A stretch of 38,295 nt of DNA from Chloroflexota bacterium. Lineage in GTDB: Bacteria; Chloroflexota; Limnocylindria; Limnocylindrales; CSP1-4. The stretch spans positions 1 to 38,295 of the forward strand of contig JAJYNP010000183.1 in assembly GCA_021786265.1 (NCBI GenBank), written 5' to 3'. The position numbers and the translations under genes are program-made. Shown piece by piece: positions 15,383 through 24,091 of the stretch (within the stretch, counting starts at the first letter, position 1; every line of letters starts with the position of its first letter). The notes under the pieces are model-generated. The model worked only from the letters and a program-made list of their open reading frames with translations, did not search any database and was not told where the DNA came from.

Positions 15383-15461
15383 CGGTCGCCTCATGCCGCG
15401 CCAGGCAGTCTGGTCGCAGCGATCAGGCAGCAAGCTTGATCCTCGAACAGGAGCCATCACC

Positions 15462-15854
15462 ATGATGCTCGCACGTCTGCGCGGCGCTGCCATCGGCGCA
15501 ATGGCCGTGCTTCTCCTGAGTGGGGCAGGGGTTGCCTTCGCCAACTTCCCCACCCCGACCCAGTCCATCGCCCAGACACCGGTCGTCGCGGCCCAGCCGG
15601 CAACCGGCGGGTCGACCGCCACCGGCCAGCAGGTCGATGTCCAGCAAGGCGACCAGACCGCTCCGGATGCGGCCGGCACGGCAGCCGAGGTGGCCGGGGC
15701 CGAGGCACCCGAGTCCGCGGCCGAGGCCGCGGACTCGGCCACTGAGGCGGCGGGTTCGGCCACTGAGGCGGCCGGCACCGAGACCGATGGGCCGGGCGGG
15801 CACGCCGACGCGGCCGGCAGCAACGTCGACTACCAGTTCCAGGGCGAGCAGTGA
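15462..15854 (+). CDS. Small secreted Ala/Glu-rich protein
   Basis: The 130-residue protein has a signal peptide (about 1-27, ending GVAFA) and a low-complexity mature part rich in Ala, Thr, Glu and Gln. The mature part includes a repeating SA(A/T)EAA pattern (about 86-107) and ends NVDYQFQGEQ. AGGAG at 15449-15453 is 8 nt before the ATG, a good ribosome binding site. No cysteine or known domain is present. Its position directly across the promoter region from a two-component system suggests that the system regulates it, as with CpxP-like envelope proteins; that is inference from context only. I do not recognise the family. Confidence 0.75.
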   Translation: MMLARLRGAAIGAMAVLLLSGAGVAFANFPTPTQSIAQTPVVAAQPATGGSTATGQQVDVQQGDQTAPDAAGTAAEVAGAEAPESAAEAADSATEAAGSATEAAGTETDGPGGHADAAGSNVDYQFQGEQ

Positions 15855-16109
15855 CGGCTCGCTCCCGGTAGGCCGTCGGTGTGACGGCCCAGCAGCACGG
15901 TGGGGTCATCGGTGGCACGACCGGTGGCCCCACCCCACGTTTGGGCCGGCGTCCCCCGCGCTGGATTCACCGGCCCTTCATGTCCGGACTGCCAGAGTCA
16001 TCCCGGCGCGTGTGGGTCGAGCAACCGCGCGGTCCAGAGGGCGGGAGCTCCCGGACTCCAGTCAGAGAGCAGCCACCCCCGGTGGGAACGCCAACCAGTG
16101 AGGGCCGAC

Positions 16110-17252
16110 ATGAGGTTCGCACCCTGCCCCGGCCGCCTGGTGCGCCGCGCGCTGACCCCGCTGCTCGCCGCGCTGGTCCTTGCCGCCTGCGGCGGCGTGC
16201 CGAGCCCGACGGCCGCGCCGGGATCCACTCCGTCAGCCAGCCTTTCCTCCGCTCCGCTCGGGGCGACCGGCACCTCCGCCGCCACGTCGGGCCCGGCTGC
16301 CGGTTCGAGCGCTGCGCTTCCCAGTCCCACGCCGTCACCCACCCCCGCGGGACCCTTCCCCGGCGGGCTGCTGATCGCCGACGAGGGCAACGGGCGGCTC
16401 ATCGTGGTGAACAACGCCAGGCGCATCGTTTGGCGCTTTCCGGTGGCGGGGAGCCTCCCGGCAGGCCAGGGGTTCAGCGCCGACGATGCCTTCATCTCCC
16501 CCGACGCCCGCACGATCACGGCGAACGAGGAGGACCGGCACGTGGTGGTCCGGATCGACATCGCCACCCGCAAGGTGGTCTGGGAGTACGGCCACTACGA
16601 TCGGGCAGGGTCTGCGCCGGGCTACCTCAACACCCCGGACGACGCCTACCCACTCGCCAACGGCGATGTGGTCATCGCCGACATCCGCAACTGCCGGGTC
16701 ATCGAGGTGGCACCCGACAAGCGGATTGTCCGCCAGTGGGGCCGCACCGGGGTGTGCGTCAACCACCCGCCGCGCACGTACTACGCGCCCAACGGGGACA
16801 CCCCGCTGCCCGATGGCGGGCTGCTCATCACCGAGATCGGCGGCTCCCGGGTGGTGCGCCTCGATGAGGCCGGACGCGTCGTCTTCAACATCCACGTGCC
16901 CACCGTCTATCCCTCGGACGCGCAGCTCGATACGCACGGCAACGTGGTGGTGAGTGACTACGCGAACCCGGGCGCGGTCGTCGCGGTCACGCCGACGGGA
17001 CGCCTGCTGTGGCGCTACGGCCCGCGCTCGGGGTCCGGACGGCTCGACCACCCGAGCCTCGCGATCCCACTCGCCGACGGCAAGATCGTGCTCAACGACG
17101 ACTTCCGCCACCGCGTCCTGCTCCTCGACCCGCGGAGCGGACATATCCTCTGGCAGTACGGTCGGACCGACGTGGCCGGCTCGGGCACCGGGTACCTCTC
17201 CACGCCCGACGGCCTGGACCCGCTGCCGGTCGGGGCGGTGCCCGGGACATGA
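16110..17252 (+). CDS. Lipoprotein with PQQ/NHL-like beta-propeller
   Basis: The 380-residue protein has a lipoprotein signal peptide with the lipobox LAAC (lipidated Cys at residue 27), an Ala/Ser/Pro linker (about 30-80) and a repeated beta-sheet domain. The repeats have the pattern IADxxNxRLIxVxxxxxxVWRFPVAG, ending in VWEYGHYD, RQWGR, LLWRYG and ILWQYG, which is typical of PQQ- or NHL-type propeller blades; about six blades are visible. Such domains usually act as outer-surface binding scaffolds. GAGGG just before the ATG supports the start. The stop overlaps the ATG of the next lipoprotein gene (ATGA, 17249-17252), so the two proteins are probably made together and may form a complex. 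Confidence 0.85.
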   Translation: MRFAPCPGRLVRRALTPLLAALVLAACGGVPSPTAAPGSTPSASLSSAPLGATGTSAATSGPAAGSSAALPSPTPSPTPAGPFPGGLLIADEGNGRLIVVNNARRIVWRFPVAGSLPAGQGFSADDAFISPDARTITANEEDRHVVVRIDIATRKVVWEYGHYDRAGSAPGYLNTPDDAYPLANGDVVIADIRNCRVIEVAPDKRIVRQWGRTGVCVNHPPRTYYAPNGDTPLPDGGLLITEIGGSRVVRLDEAGRVVFNIHVPTVYPSDAQLDTHGNVVVSDYANPGAVVAVTPTGRLLWRYGPRSGSGRLDHPSLAIPLADGKIVLNDDFRHRVLLLDPRSGHILWQYGRTDVAGSGTGYLSTPDGLDPLPVGAVPGT

Positions 17253-18856
17253 AGCACGCCACACACACGCGACGAGTCGCGTTGGCCGGCATCGTCGTGC
17301 TCGTCCTGGCGGCCTGCGGCGGTGGCGCGGCGACCGGATCGACTGCCACCGCCCGCCCGCCGGTCGTGGCCTCGCCCCTGGCGCCGCCATCCCTGGCGCC
17401 GTCGCCCGGCACCGTGGCCGCAGGAGCCGGCAGCGGCGATATCGCCGACCAACCGGGCGAGACCGAGGACGCCAGCATGATCGGCCACCGGCCCACGGTG
17501 ACGTTCCTGGGCGACGCGCGCTGGCAGATCCAGCACCCCTCGACGGCCGATCACCCGACCGAGGCGTACGCGGACGCGCCGTCCTACCTGCCGGGTGGCA
17601 CCCTCCGCCTGGCGGTGAGCACGGACGCCGCCGGATACACGGTGGACATCTACCGCCTGGGGGCCACCGTGCAGGCGATGGGCGACTCCACGGTGCAGCC
17701 GGGGGTCCGGCAGGGCGGCCCGGTCGTGGACCCGGTCACGAAGATGGTTCGTGCGGGCTGGCGCGCCACGTACAGCCAGCCGATCCCCGCGAGCTGGCCG
17801 AGTGGCGTGTACCTGGCCAAGGTCAGCGGCATCGGCGGCACGCAGAGTTACGCGCCGTTCGTCATCCGCTCGACCCGCGCGAGCCGGTTCCTGTTCGTCA
17901 GCAACACGCTCGACTACGCGGCGTACAACCGCTGGGGCGGCAGCAGTCTCTACTGGACAGGGGTCGGCGACCCGGTGCCCGGTGTCCACGAAGCCTTCGC
18001 GGTGAGCCTGGACCGGCCCTTCGCCGATCAGGCCGGGACCGGCGAGACCTTCATGATGGAGGCCCCGTTCATCGCATGGCTCGAGCGCACGGGGCAGGAC
18101 GTGACCTACACCACCGACTACGACCTCTCGACCCACCCGGTGGACCAGCCCCTGCCCCGCGCCGTGCTCTTCAGCGGCCACGGCGAGTACTGGGGTGCGC
18201 CCCTGCGCGACTGGCTCGACCAGCACGTGCTCCGGAAGGGCGACATGGGCCTCGGGATGTTCGCCGCCGACACCGGCTACTGGCAGGTCAGTCTGTCCGA
18301 CCCGTCACCGACGGGCCCGCGCACGATCGGGCTGTACAAGGACGCCCTGTTTGATCCGGGCGTGGCGGCGCGGTGCCCGGCCGGCTTCACGCGCCATGCG
18401 AACGCGTTTCGCAGCCTGCCCTGCGGCGTGGGCCACCGGGCCGGCAACGAGCCCGAGCAGGCGCTCTTCGGCGTGCAGTACGGCTCGGTGGTGCCGGGGT
18501 ACTACGCGTACAGGCTTGCCCCGGATGTGCCTGTAGCGCTGCTGGCGGGCACCGGGTTCGCTCCCGGCGACTCGCTCGGCCGCATCGCGGGCGGCGAGGT
18601 GGACCGAGTCTTTGCCGGGCTCGCGAGCCTCCCGGGCGACCATCTCTTCGCTTCCACCATGACCATCACACGTGGGGGCGCCACGCTCGCCGCGCAGGCG
18701 GTCGTGCGGGCGCTGCCGTCCGGCGGGCGGGTCTTCGCGAGCGGCACGTTCTGGTGGGGCTGGGGCCTCGAGCCGGGCTTCGCCGCCAGTCATGATGTGC
18801 CTGCCGGGTTCCGCCGCCTCACGACCAACCTGCTGGACTGGCTCGCCGGGGGCTGA
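17249..18856 (+). CDS. Lipoprotein related to N,N-dimethylformamidase beta subunit
   Basis: The 535-residue protein has a lipobox (LAAC, Cys at residue 23), a Pro/Ala linker (about 30-75), an N-terminal beta-sandwich (about 80-205) and a C-terminal domain matching the family seen in the large subunit of N,N-dimethylformamidase. Recognisable blocks are VSNTLDYAAYNRWGG (about 218-232), YTTDYDL, and the core motif SGHGEYW (309-315), followed by GLGMFAADTGYWQ. The family motif is often GHDEYW or GHSEYW, so the third position differs here. Relatives with a lipobox are mostly uncharacterised surface proteins, so an amidase activity should not be assumed. It overlaps the upstream beta-propeller lipoprotein by four bases and ends convergently with a NifX-like gene. 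Confidence 0.85.
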   Translation: MKHATHTRRVALAGIVVLVLAACGGGAATGSTATARPPVVASPLAPPSLAPSPGTVAAGAGSGDIADQPGETEDASMIGHRPTVTFLGDARWQIQHPSTADHPTEAYADAPSYLPGGTLRLAVSTDAAGYTVDIYRLGATVQAMGDSTVQPGVRQGGPVVDPVTKMVRAGWRATYSQPIPASWPSGVYLAKVSGIGGTQSYAPFVIRSTRASRFLFVSNTLDYAAYNRWGGSSLYWTGVGDPVPGVHEAFAVSLDRPFADQAGTGETFMMEAPFIAWLERTGQDVTYTTDYDLSTHPVDQPLPRAVLFSGHGEYWGAPLRDWLDQHVLRKGDMGLGMFAADTGYWQVSLSDPSPTGPRTIGLYKDALFDPGVAARCPAGFTRHANAFRSLPCGVGHRAGNEPEQALFGVQYGSVVPGYYAYRLAPDVPVALLAGTGFAPGDSLGRIAGGEVDRVFAGLASLPGDHLFASTMTITRGGATLAAQAVVRALPSGGRVFASGTFWWGWGLEPGFAASHDVPAGFRRLTTNLLDWLAGG

Positions 18857-18881
18857 CCCTCATCCGCGGCGCAGAGGAGCC

Positions 18882-18895
18882 CCCTGCGCGCAGGG
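18882..18895. terminator. Palindrome between convergent genes
   Basis: CCCTGCGCGCAGGG is a perfect 14-bp palindrome between the stops of the dimethylformamidase-like and NifX-like genes. It can form a short hairpin on either strand; no U-tract. Confidence 0.3.
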
Positions 18896-18907
18896 ACGCG
18901 ACGCCCT

Positions 18908-19243
18908 TCAGTCCTCGGCGACACCAGCCGCCACGGCGGCCGCTCGCGCATCCCCGCTGACGCCAAGGCGGACGGACAGCCCCATCCGTTCGAGCATGCG
19001 CTGCATGTCAGGGCCCATGTGATGTGCCAGGACGGTCTGGACGCCCTGCTCCCGCAGGAAGCGGGCCACCCGGGCGTGGTGCCCGCCCTCGGTGCCCTGG
19101 TCGTGGAGGTCGTCCCAGGCGACGTCGACCTCCCGCCAGCTTGCCAGGGCGCCGTCCGCCACGTCGGCGATCGCGACGCGGGCGGCACGCCCCCAGCGCG
19201 GGTCGATCTGTCCGTCGCCCGTCACGGGCACGCACACCAGCAT
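18908..19243 (-). CDS. NifX/NifB-like dinitrogenase cofactor domain protein
   Basis: The 111-residue protein matches the small domain of the dinitrogenase iron-molybdenum cofactor biosynthesis family: MLVCVPVTGDGQIDPRWGRAARVAIADV, a strand FLREQGVQTVLAHHMGPDMQRML, and a final LSVRLGVSG. Free-standing members occur in many organisms without nitrogenase and probably bind metal clusters or help protect iron-sulfur proteins. GGAGG lies about 6 nt before the ATG at 19243, a strong start. No nif genes are present in the window. The heme operon upstream is on the same strand, 155 bp away, so a link to iron or radical SAM metabolism is possible but unproven. Confidence 0.85.
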   Translation of the reverse strand: MLVCVPVTGDGQIDPRWGRAARVAIADVADGALASWREVDVAWDDLHDQGTEGGHHARVARFLREQGVQTVLAHHMGPDMQRMLERMGLSVRLGVSGDARAAAVAAGVAED

Positions 19244-19398
19244 GGGCCAACCTCCGCGTTGGATCGTATCGGGGCCCGGTGGGTAACACACCGGGGCCGG
19301 CCACTCATGCGTCGCGCTCCGGCGGCCGGTAGCGCCCATTCTGCCCCGCGGACGACGAACGGGCTGGGCGAGCTCCCGCGCCGAGCAGAGCGGGCGGC

Positions 19399-20784
19399 TC
19401 ACGCGCGCGTTCCTCCCACCAGCTCGCCCGCCGCCTGCGCCGCCGCCTGGCCCTGCGCGACGCAGTCCGGGATGCCGACCCCGCGGTACGGCGCGCCGGC
19501 CAGCAACAGGCCCGGCACGCCGTCGAGGCCGGCGAAGATCTTCGCCACCCGGTCGAGGTGCCCCACCGTGTACTGCGGCATCTGGCCCGCCAGCCTCGCG
19601 AGGCGCACGAGCACCGGGTCACCGCGTGCGCCCAGCGCGGCGGCCACGTCGCGGATCGCGGCGGCCACCACCGCCTCGTCCGGCATCCCGGTCGCGCGGC
19701 CGCTGCGGGAGCCGATGAACGCGCGGACGAGGACCATCCCGTCCGGTGCCCGGTCCGGCCACTTCGACGAGCTGATGGTGCAGGCGTCGATCGATAGCGG
19801 CTCCCCGGCGGCCACCAGGAACCCGTGCCCGACCGGCGGTGACGGGAACTGCTCCACCCGGTAGCCCAGCGAGACCACCGCGGTGGTTCCGTGCGGGATC
19901 GTCCGAATGCCCGCGGCTGCGGCCGGCGCCACGCCGTCGAGAAGGCGAGCCGCCTCCGGCCCCGGGACCGTCAGGATCATGGCGTCGGGACGGAGGGTCT
20001 CGCCGGTGTCAAGGCGCACATCGACCGCACCGCTCCGACGCTCCAGGCGAGTGACCGGCGTCCGCAGGCGAAGGTCGACATCGGGCGACCGCCGGAGCGC
20101 GCCGACCAGCGCGTCGATCAGCTGCCCGGTGCCGCCGGCCAGCGTCACGAACGGCGATTCCCCACCCGACCGACGCGCGCGGCCGGCGGCGAGGCTCGCG
20201 AGGAAGAGGCTGCGGTGATCGCGCTCGGCGTCGCGGAGCTGTGGCACCACCGCGAGCAGGCTCAGCTCGTCGACCGAGGTCCCGTAGACCCCGCCGAGGA
20301 GCGGGCCCGCGAGCCGATCCACCAGCGCGGGGCCCAGGCGGTGGCGGAGGTGGACGCCCACCCCCACGTCGCGCGCCAGCCCGTCCCGGGGCAGGACCAG
20401 GTCGAGCCCCATGCGGAGCTTCTGCAGCGGCGAGAACAGGGACGTGGTGACGAACGGACGCAGGCGGGTGGGGAGCACGAGCCCCATCTCCTGCGGCAGC
20501 GGCACGAACCGGCCGCCGGTGCGGATGTGTACCACCCGCGGAGCGACGGGCCGCACCACCGAGTCGGCCAGCCCGAGCTCACGGACGAGCTGCAGCGCCG
20601 CGGGCCGGTAGCTGACGAACGAGTCGGGCCCCGATTCGACCAGGAACCCGTCCGCTCGCTCGGTCCGGATCTTGCCGCCCAGCCGGTCGGACGCCTCGAC
20701 CAGCGTGACCGGGATCCCGGCCCGCGCCAGGGCTCGTGCCGCCGCCAGCCCCGTGATGCCGCCCCCGATCACCAGCACTCGCAT
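19399..20784 (-). CDS. hemY: Protoporphyrinogen/coproporphyrinogen oxidase, HemY type
   Basis: The 461-residue flavoprotein oxidises protoporphyrinogen IX or coproporphyrinogen III late in heme synthesis. The FAD-binding Rossmann motif VIGGGITGLAAARAL is at the N-terminus, followed by EASDRLGGKIRTER. Other family blocks are VESGPDSF, the GGVYGTSVDELSLLA segment and the C-terminal LLLAGAPYRGVGIPDCVAQG. Length and motifs match the oxygen-dependent HemY/CgoX family and not HemG (flavodoxin-like) or HemJ. The gene follows a radical SAM gene (12-bp gap), which follows ferrochelatase, all on the minus strand, so these form one operon. Whether it works on the protoporphyrin or the coproporphyrin route cannot be read from this protein alone. 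Confidence 0.93.
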   Translation of the reverse strand: MRVLVIGGGITGLAAARALARAGIPVTLVEASDRLGGKIRTERADGFLVESGPDSFVSYRPAALQLVRELGLADSVVRPVAPRVVHIRTGGRFVPLPQEMGLVLPTRLRPFVTTSLFSPLQKLRMGLDLVLPRDGLARDVGVGVHLRHRLGPALVDRLAGPLLGGVYGTSVDELSLLAVVPQLRDAERDHRSLFLASLAAGRARRSGGESPFVTLAGGTGQLIDALVGALRRSPDVDLRLRTPVTRLERRSGAVDVRLDTGETLRPDAMILTVPGPEAARLLDGVAPAAAAGIRTIPHGTTAVVSLGYRVEQFPSPPVGHGFLVAAGEPLSIDACTISSSKWPDRAPDGMVLVRAFIGSRSGRATGMPDEAVVAAAIRDVAAALGARGDPVLVRLARLAGQMPQYTVGHLDRVAKIFAGLDGVPGLLLAGAPYRGVGIPDCVAQGQAAAQAAGELVGGTRA

Positions 20785-20796
20785 GGCGCCGGCCCG

Positions 20797-21981
20797 TCAG
20801 TCGCGCGCGGTGTCGCCGGACGGCACGTAGGGACAGAGCGGGTCGGTCTCCAGGTAGTCGCCCGTCCAGGCGAAGGCCCGCGCCCGCGACCCCCCGCAGA
20901 TCGACACGTAGGAGCACCGGCCGCAGCGCCCCTTGAAGGTGGAGACGTCGCGCAGGCTGGTGAAGACGGGGTGGGTCCGGTACACGGTCGCCAGGTGGTC
21001 GGTCCGCACGTTCCCCGCGGCGAGGGGCAGGAAGCCCGACGGCGAGATGGCGCCGTCGTGGGCCACGAAGATGATCCCGTTCCCATCGCGAACGCCGAAG
21101 CCCCGGCCGACCGGCGTCGCGGCGATGGCGGCATCGTCGAGCCCCTCGGCGTGCATCCGGCGGATCGCCACGCGCCGGTAGTGGGTGGCCTCCGTCGTCT
21201 TGATCGCGAACGGGGCCTCCCGGGCGAGGTCGTACAGCCAGTGGTTGAGCCGCTCCGACTCCGCCGGCGAGATCTCCCGCAGGCCGCTCCCGCGGCCCAC
21301 CCCGATCAGGAAGAAGAGGCTCCAGCGGATGATCCCGACCCGGCGCATCAGCGCGTAGATCGCGGGCAGGTCGGGCAGCGTCTCGTCGGTCACCAGGGTG
21401 TTGATCTGCAGGGGCAGGCCGACCTGGTGGGCCCAGTCGGCCGCCCGTTCGGTCATCTCGAAGGTGCCCGGCACCCCTCGGAAGCCGTCGTGGCGAGCCG
21501 CGTCCGAGCCGTCGATGCTGAGCGACATCGTCTGGATCCCGGCCGCCTTCAGCCCCGCGAGCCGGGCCAGGGTCATGTCCGGGGTGACCGCGGGGGCGAG
21601 CGACGCGCCGATGCCGCGCGCGGTCGCGGCCTCCACCAGCTCCTCGAGGTCCGGGCGGCGGAGGGGGTCACCGCCGGTGAACACCACGTGCGGGTACGGG
21701 CGTCCGAAGGCGGTGACGTCGTCGAGCAGCCGCCGGCCCTCGTCCGTGGTCAGCTCACCGGGGTCCCGGTCAGGCTGCGCGGTCGCCCGGCAGTGACGGC
21801 ACGCGAGCCCGCACGCGAGCGTGGTCTCCCAGTAGACGAGCATGGGCGCCCGGCCGAAGACGTACCCGTCCGGACGGACGGCACCCACGGCCGGGGGGTG
21901 CGTGCGCGTGGCGATCCCGTGCCTCGCGCCGGGCGCGTGCGGGTCGGCGACGGTTGCGTGCGGAGCGTGCGGGGTGTCCAT
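20797..21981 (-). CDS. Radical SAM/SPASM protein in heme operon (AhbD/TIGR04053-like)
   Basis: The 394-residue enzyme has the radical SAM CxxxCxxC motif at C57, C61 and C64 (LACGLACRHCRA), followed by FTGGDPLRRPDLEELV and the strand LSIDGSD. The C-terminal SPASM-like region has C353, C356, C362 and C383 (CGRCSYVSICGG ... DPLC), for an additional iron-sulfur cluster. It resembles the TIGR04053 family and the AhbD/NirJ group, in which AhbD decarboxylates iron-coproporphyrin III to heme. Its place between ferrochelatase and the HemY-type oxidase supports a role in heme or a heme-derived cofactor. The alternative is peptide or cofactor modification unrelated to heme. The first 45 residues are a His/Pro-rich extension, with a GTG or later start possible. 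Confidence 0.88.
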   Translation of the reverse strand: MDTPHAPHATVADPHAPGARHGIATRTHPPAVGAVRPDGYVFGRAPMLVYWETTLACGLACRHCRATAQPDRDPGELTTDEGRRLLDDVTAFGRPYPHVVFTGGDPLRRPDLEELVEAATARGIGASLAPAVTPDMTLARLAGLKAAGIQTMSLSIDGSDAARHDGFRGVPGTFEMTERAADWAHQVGLPLQINTLVTDETLPDLPAIYALMRRVGIIRWSLFFLIGVGRGSGLREISPAESERLNHWLYDLAREAPFAIKTTEATHYRRVAIRRMHAEGLDDAAIAATPVGRGFGVRDGNGIIFVAHDGAISPSGFLPLAAGNVRTDHLATVYRTHPVFTSLRDVSTFKGRCGRCSYVSICGGSRARAFAWTGDYLETDPLCPYVPSGDTARD

Positions 21982-22008
21982 GACGGCCTCGGTTGGGGGT
22001 CGACGCGC

Positions 22009-22971
22009 TCAGCGGGCGGCCGACGGCGGGGGGATGGGATGGGAGAGCGCGTCGACGGCGACGTCGGCGAGCCCGACGATGAACGTGGGATCGTCGTTCA
22101 TCGAGCGCGCCCGCTCGAGCCGCACGCCCACCGCCCGGGCCACGGCCCGGGCTTCGATGTCGATGTCGTACAGGACCTCGAGATGGTCGGCGACGAAGCC
22201 GACCGGGCACACGACCACCTCCGCCACGCCCTCGGCGGCGACGCGACGGATCTCGTCGCGGAGCTCCGGGCCCAGCCATGCCTCGCCCGTGCGACCCGCG
22301 CTCTGGAAGGCCACGAGGTACGTCGCGAGCCCGACGCGCCGGGCCACCATGGCCGCGGTGTGGGCCACCTCGTCCGGGTAGCGATCGCCCTCCGCGACCA
22401 CGCGCGCCGGCAGGCTGTGGGCGGTGAAGATCACGAGCGCCGCGGCCGGATCGGACACGCGGGCCAGCGCCTCCGCGGTCGCCGCGGCGAGCGCGTCGAC
22501 GAGGCGCGGTTGATCGTGCCAGGACTCCACGACCGTCGCGCGCGGAGCCGACTCGCCGAGCGAGGCGATCGCCCGGTCCACGGCCAGGCGGTAGCCAGCC
22601 GCGCTGGACGAGCGCTGGGGGGCGAGCGCGATCGCCACCAGCCGCTCGACACCGTCCGCAGCCATGCGCTCGACGGTGCGGCCGATGCGCGGCTCGATGT
22701 GGCGCATGCCGGCATACACGGGGACGGCGACGCCGCGCGTGGCGAGCTCGACCTGGAGGGCCGCCCGTTGCCGCTCGACGATCCCGGACAGCGGGGACCC
22801 GCCGCCGATGGCCCGGTAGCGCCCGAGCAGCTCATCGAGCAGCTCGGGGGTCGGCGGGACGCCGCGGCGGATGTCGGTGTAGTACGCCTCGACCTGGTCG
22901 AGGCGCTCGGGACCGCCGTACGCCATCAGCAGCACGGCGGCATGGACAGACTGTGGACCGGTGGGGGACAC
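22009..22971 (-). CDS. hemH: Ferrochelatase
   Basis: The 320-residue enzyme inserts ferrous iron into a porphyrin. The conserved residues are H185 in FTAHSLPAR and E265 in GFVADHLEVLYDID, matching the positions of the catalytic His and Glu of Bacillus ferrochelatase (H183 and E264). The N-terminus LLMAYGGPERLDQVEAYYTDIRRG and the AIGGGSPL block are typical of the Firmicute/actinobacterial type, which usually handles coproporphyrin III. The start is GTG 22969-22971, with GGAGG five nt upstream. The frame stays open further upstream without family similarity. It is the first gene of the operon hemH, radical SAM, hemY. Confidence 0.93.
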   Translation of the reverse strand: MSPTGPQSVHAAVLLMAYGGPERLDQVEAYYTDIRRGVPPTPELLDELLGRYRAIGGGSPLSGIVERQRAALQVELATRGVAVPVYAGMRHIEPRIGRTVERMAADGVERLVAIALAPQRSSSAAGYRLAVDRAIASLGESAPRATVVESWHDQPRLVDALAAATAEALARVSDPAAALVIFTAHSLPARVVAEGDRYPDEVAHTAAMVARRVGLATYLVAFQSAGRTGEAWLGPELRDEIRRVAAEGVAEVVVCPVGFVADHLEVLYDIDIEARAVARAVGVRLERARSMNDDPTFIVGLADVAVDALSHPIPPPSAAR

Positions 22972-23128
22972 GGCAACCTCCGGTCGACATTGTGCAACGG
23001 CTACGGAACTCACGGATCTTCCGGGGCCCCGGGGCACTCGCACCCGGCGCCCGGCCCATCGGATGCGGGTCATCTGGCCTGCATGCGCCGTCGCCGGGTG
23101 TCGCCGTCCGCGGGCCCACCGGAGCCCG

Positions 23129-24091
23129 TCAGTGGCCGGCGTGGACCGGCGCCTTCACCGCCCCGGCGCATGCCACCAGTTCAGCCGCGGCGGTCGCCAA
23201 TCGCGCACCGATCCGCAACGCCCGATCCACGCCCGCCGAGCGGATCACGAGCCGGTCGTCCTCGGCCGTGACCTCCCGCAGCGCGTGGCGGGGCACGGCG
23301 AGCAGCTCGGGGCTCGCCGCCGGACCGCAGGCGCCTCCTTCGGCATCGGCCATCACCACCAGCTCGCTGGCCGTGATGGCGACCAGCACGCTGCGTGCCG
23401 GTTGGGCGTCCGAGGTCGGCGGCACGGCGCCGAACACCATCGCCGCCCCTCCCTCGCCGGCGTCTGTCACCACGTCGTCGGCCAGGGCCTGCCATTGGGC
23501 GGGGACCTCGATACCCCCGACCGTGCGCAGCCCGGCCGGGGGTACCTCGCCGCGCGCGCCCCGGCCGGTCTTCCGCCGCAGCCACCGGAGCGGCGGGTCC
23601 AGCAGGTCGCGCCCCTCGGCGCGGTACCGGATCGACAGCCGCGCATCCGCCGCCCGCACGGAGAGCCGCCGGTAACGGAGGACGCGGACCTCCTCGAGGC
23701 TGCCGATCCGATCGACCGGGATGACGACGGCGGGATCCCGCTTCCGCCAGTCCACCCAGAGCCCCGCCGCGCGCTCGCCGAACCCGAGGACCTGCACCGG
23801 CGTTGCCACGTAGCGGCGGCAGGTCCGGTCGATGGGGCGCGCGGAGGGGGCCAGCAGCAGCGTCCGCTCCAGCGGGAGCGACCCGCAGGTGAACCGCAGG
23901 ATCCGGAGCACGCCGGCCGGCAGTTCGACTTCTGACGCCGGCCGCGACAGCCGCGCGCCTTCGCCCGCCGGGTCGATGCGCGACACGGCCGAGGACGGGA
24001 CGGTGACCTCCCACGCCTCCGCCGGATCGACGATCTCGCGCCCCGGCCGGTCCACCGTCAACAGCGTGCCGCTCGCCGATTGCCCGCTCAC
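23129..24091 (-). CDS. Uncharacterised 320-residue protein upstream of hemH
   Basis: I do not recognise this protein. It is soluble, without a signal peptide or membrane segment, and rich in Arg, Ala and Val. Two beta-rich halves are visible. The first (about 60-160) includes LRILRFTCGSLPLERTLLLAPSA and VPVDRIGSLEEVRVLRYRRLSVRAADARLSIRY. The second (about 230-305) includes SVLVAITASELVVMADAEGG and HALREVTAEDDRLVIRSAG. Such segments recall pleckstrin-homology-like bacterial domains, but this is only an impression. The start is a GTG at 24089-24091 with no good ribosome binding site. It lies 157 bp upstream of hemH on the same strand, so a shared transcript is possible. Confidence 0.7.
   Translation of the reverse strand: MSGQSASGTLLTVDRPGREIVDPAEAWEVTVPSSAVSRIDPAGEGARLSRPASEVELPAGVLRILRFTCGSLPLERTLLLAPSARPIDRTCRRYVATPVQVLGFGERAAGLWVDWRKRDPAVVIPVDRIGSLEEVRVLRYRRLSVRAADARLSIRYRAEGRDLLDPPLRWLRRKTGRGARGEVPPAGLRTVGGIEVPAQWQALADDVVTDAGEGGAAMVFGAVPPTSDAQPARSVLVAITASELVVMADAEGGACGPAASPELLAVPRHALREVTAEDDRLVIRSAGVDRALRIGARLATAAAELVACAGAVKAPVHAGH

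Noticed and set aside
18908..19243. Evidence of a nitrogen-fixation locus
   Set aside because: Only a free-standing NifX-like domain is present; no nif structural or assembly genes are seen.
19891..23271. Open frame of over 1100 codons on the plus strand across the heme operon
   Set aside because: It is antisense to three well-recognised genes and has Arg/His/Gly-rich content typical of GC-rich shadow frames.
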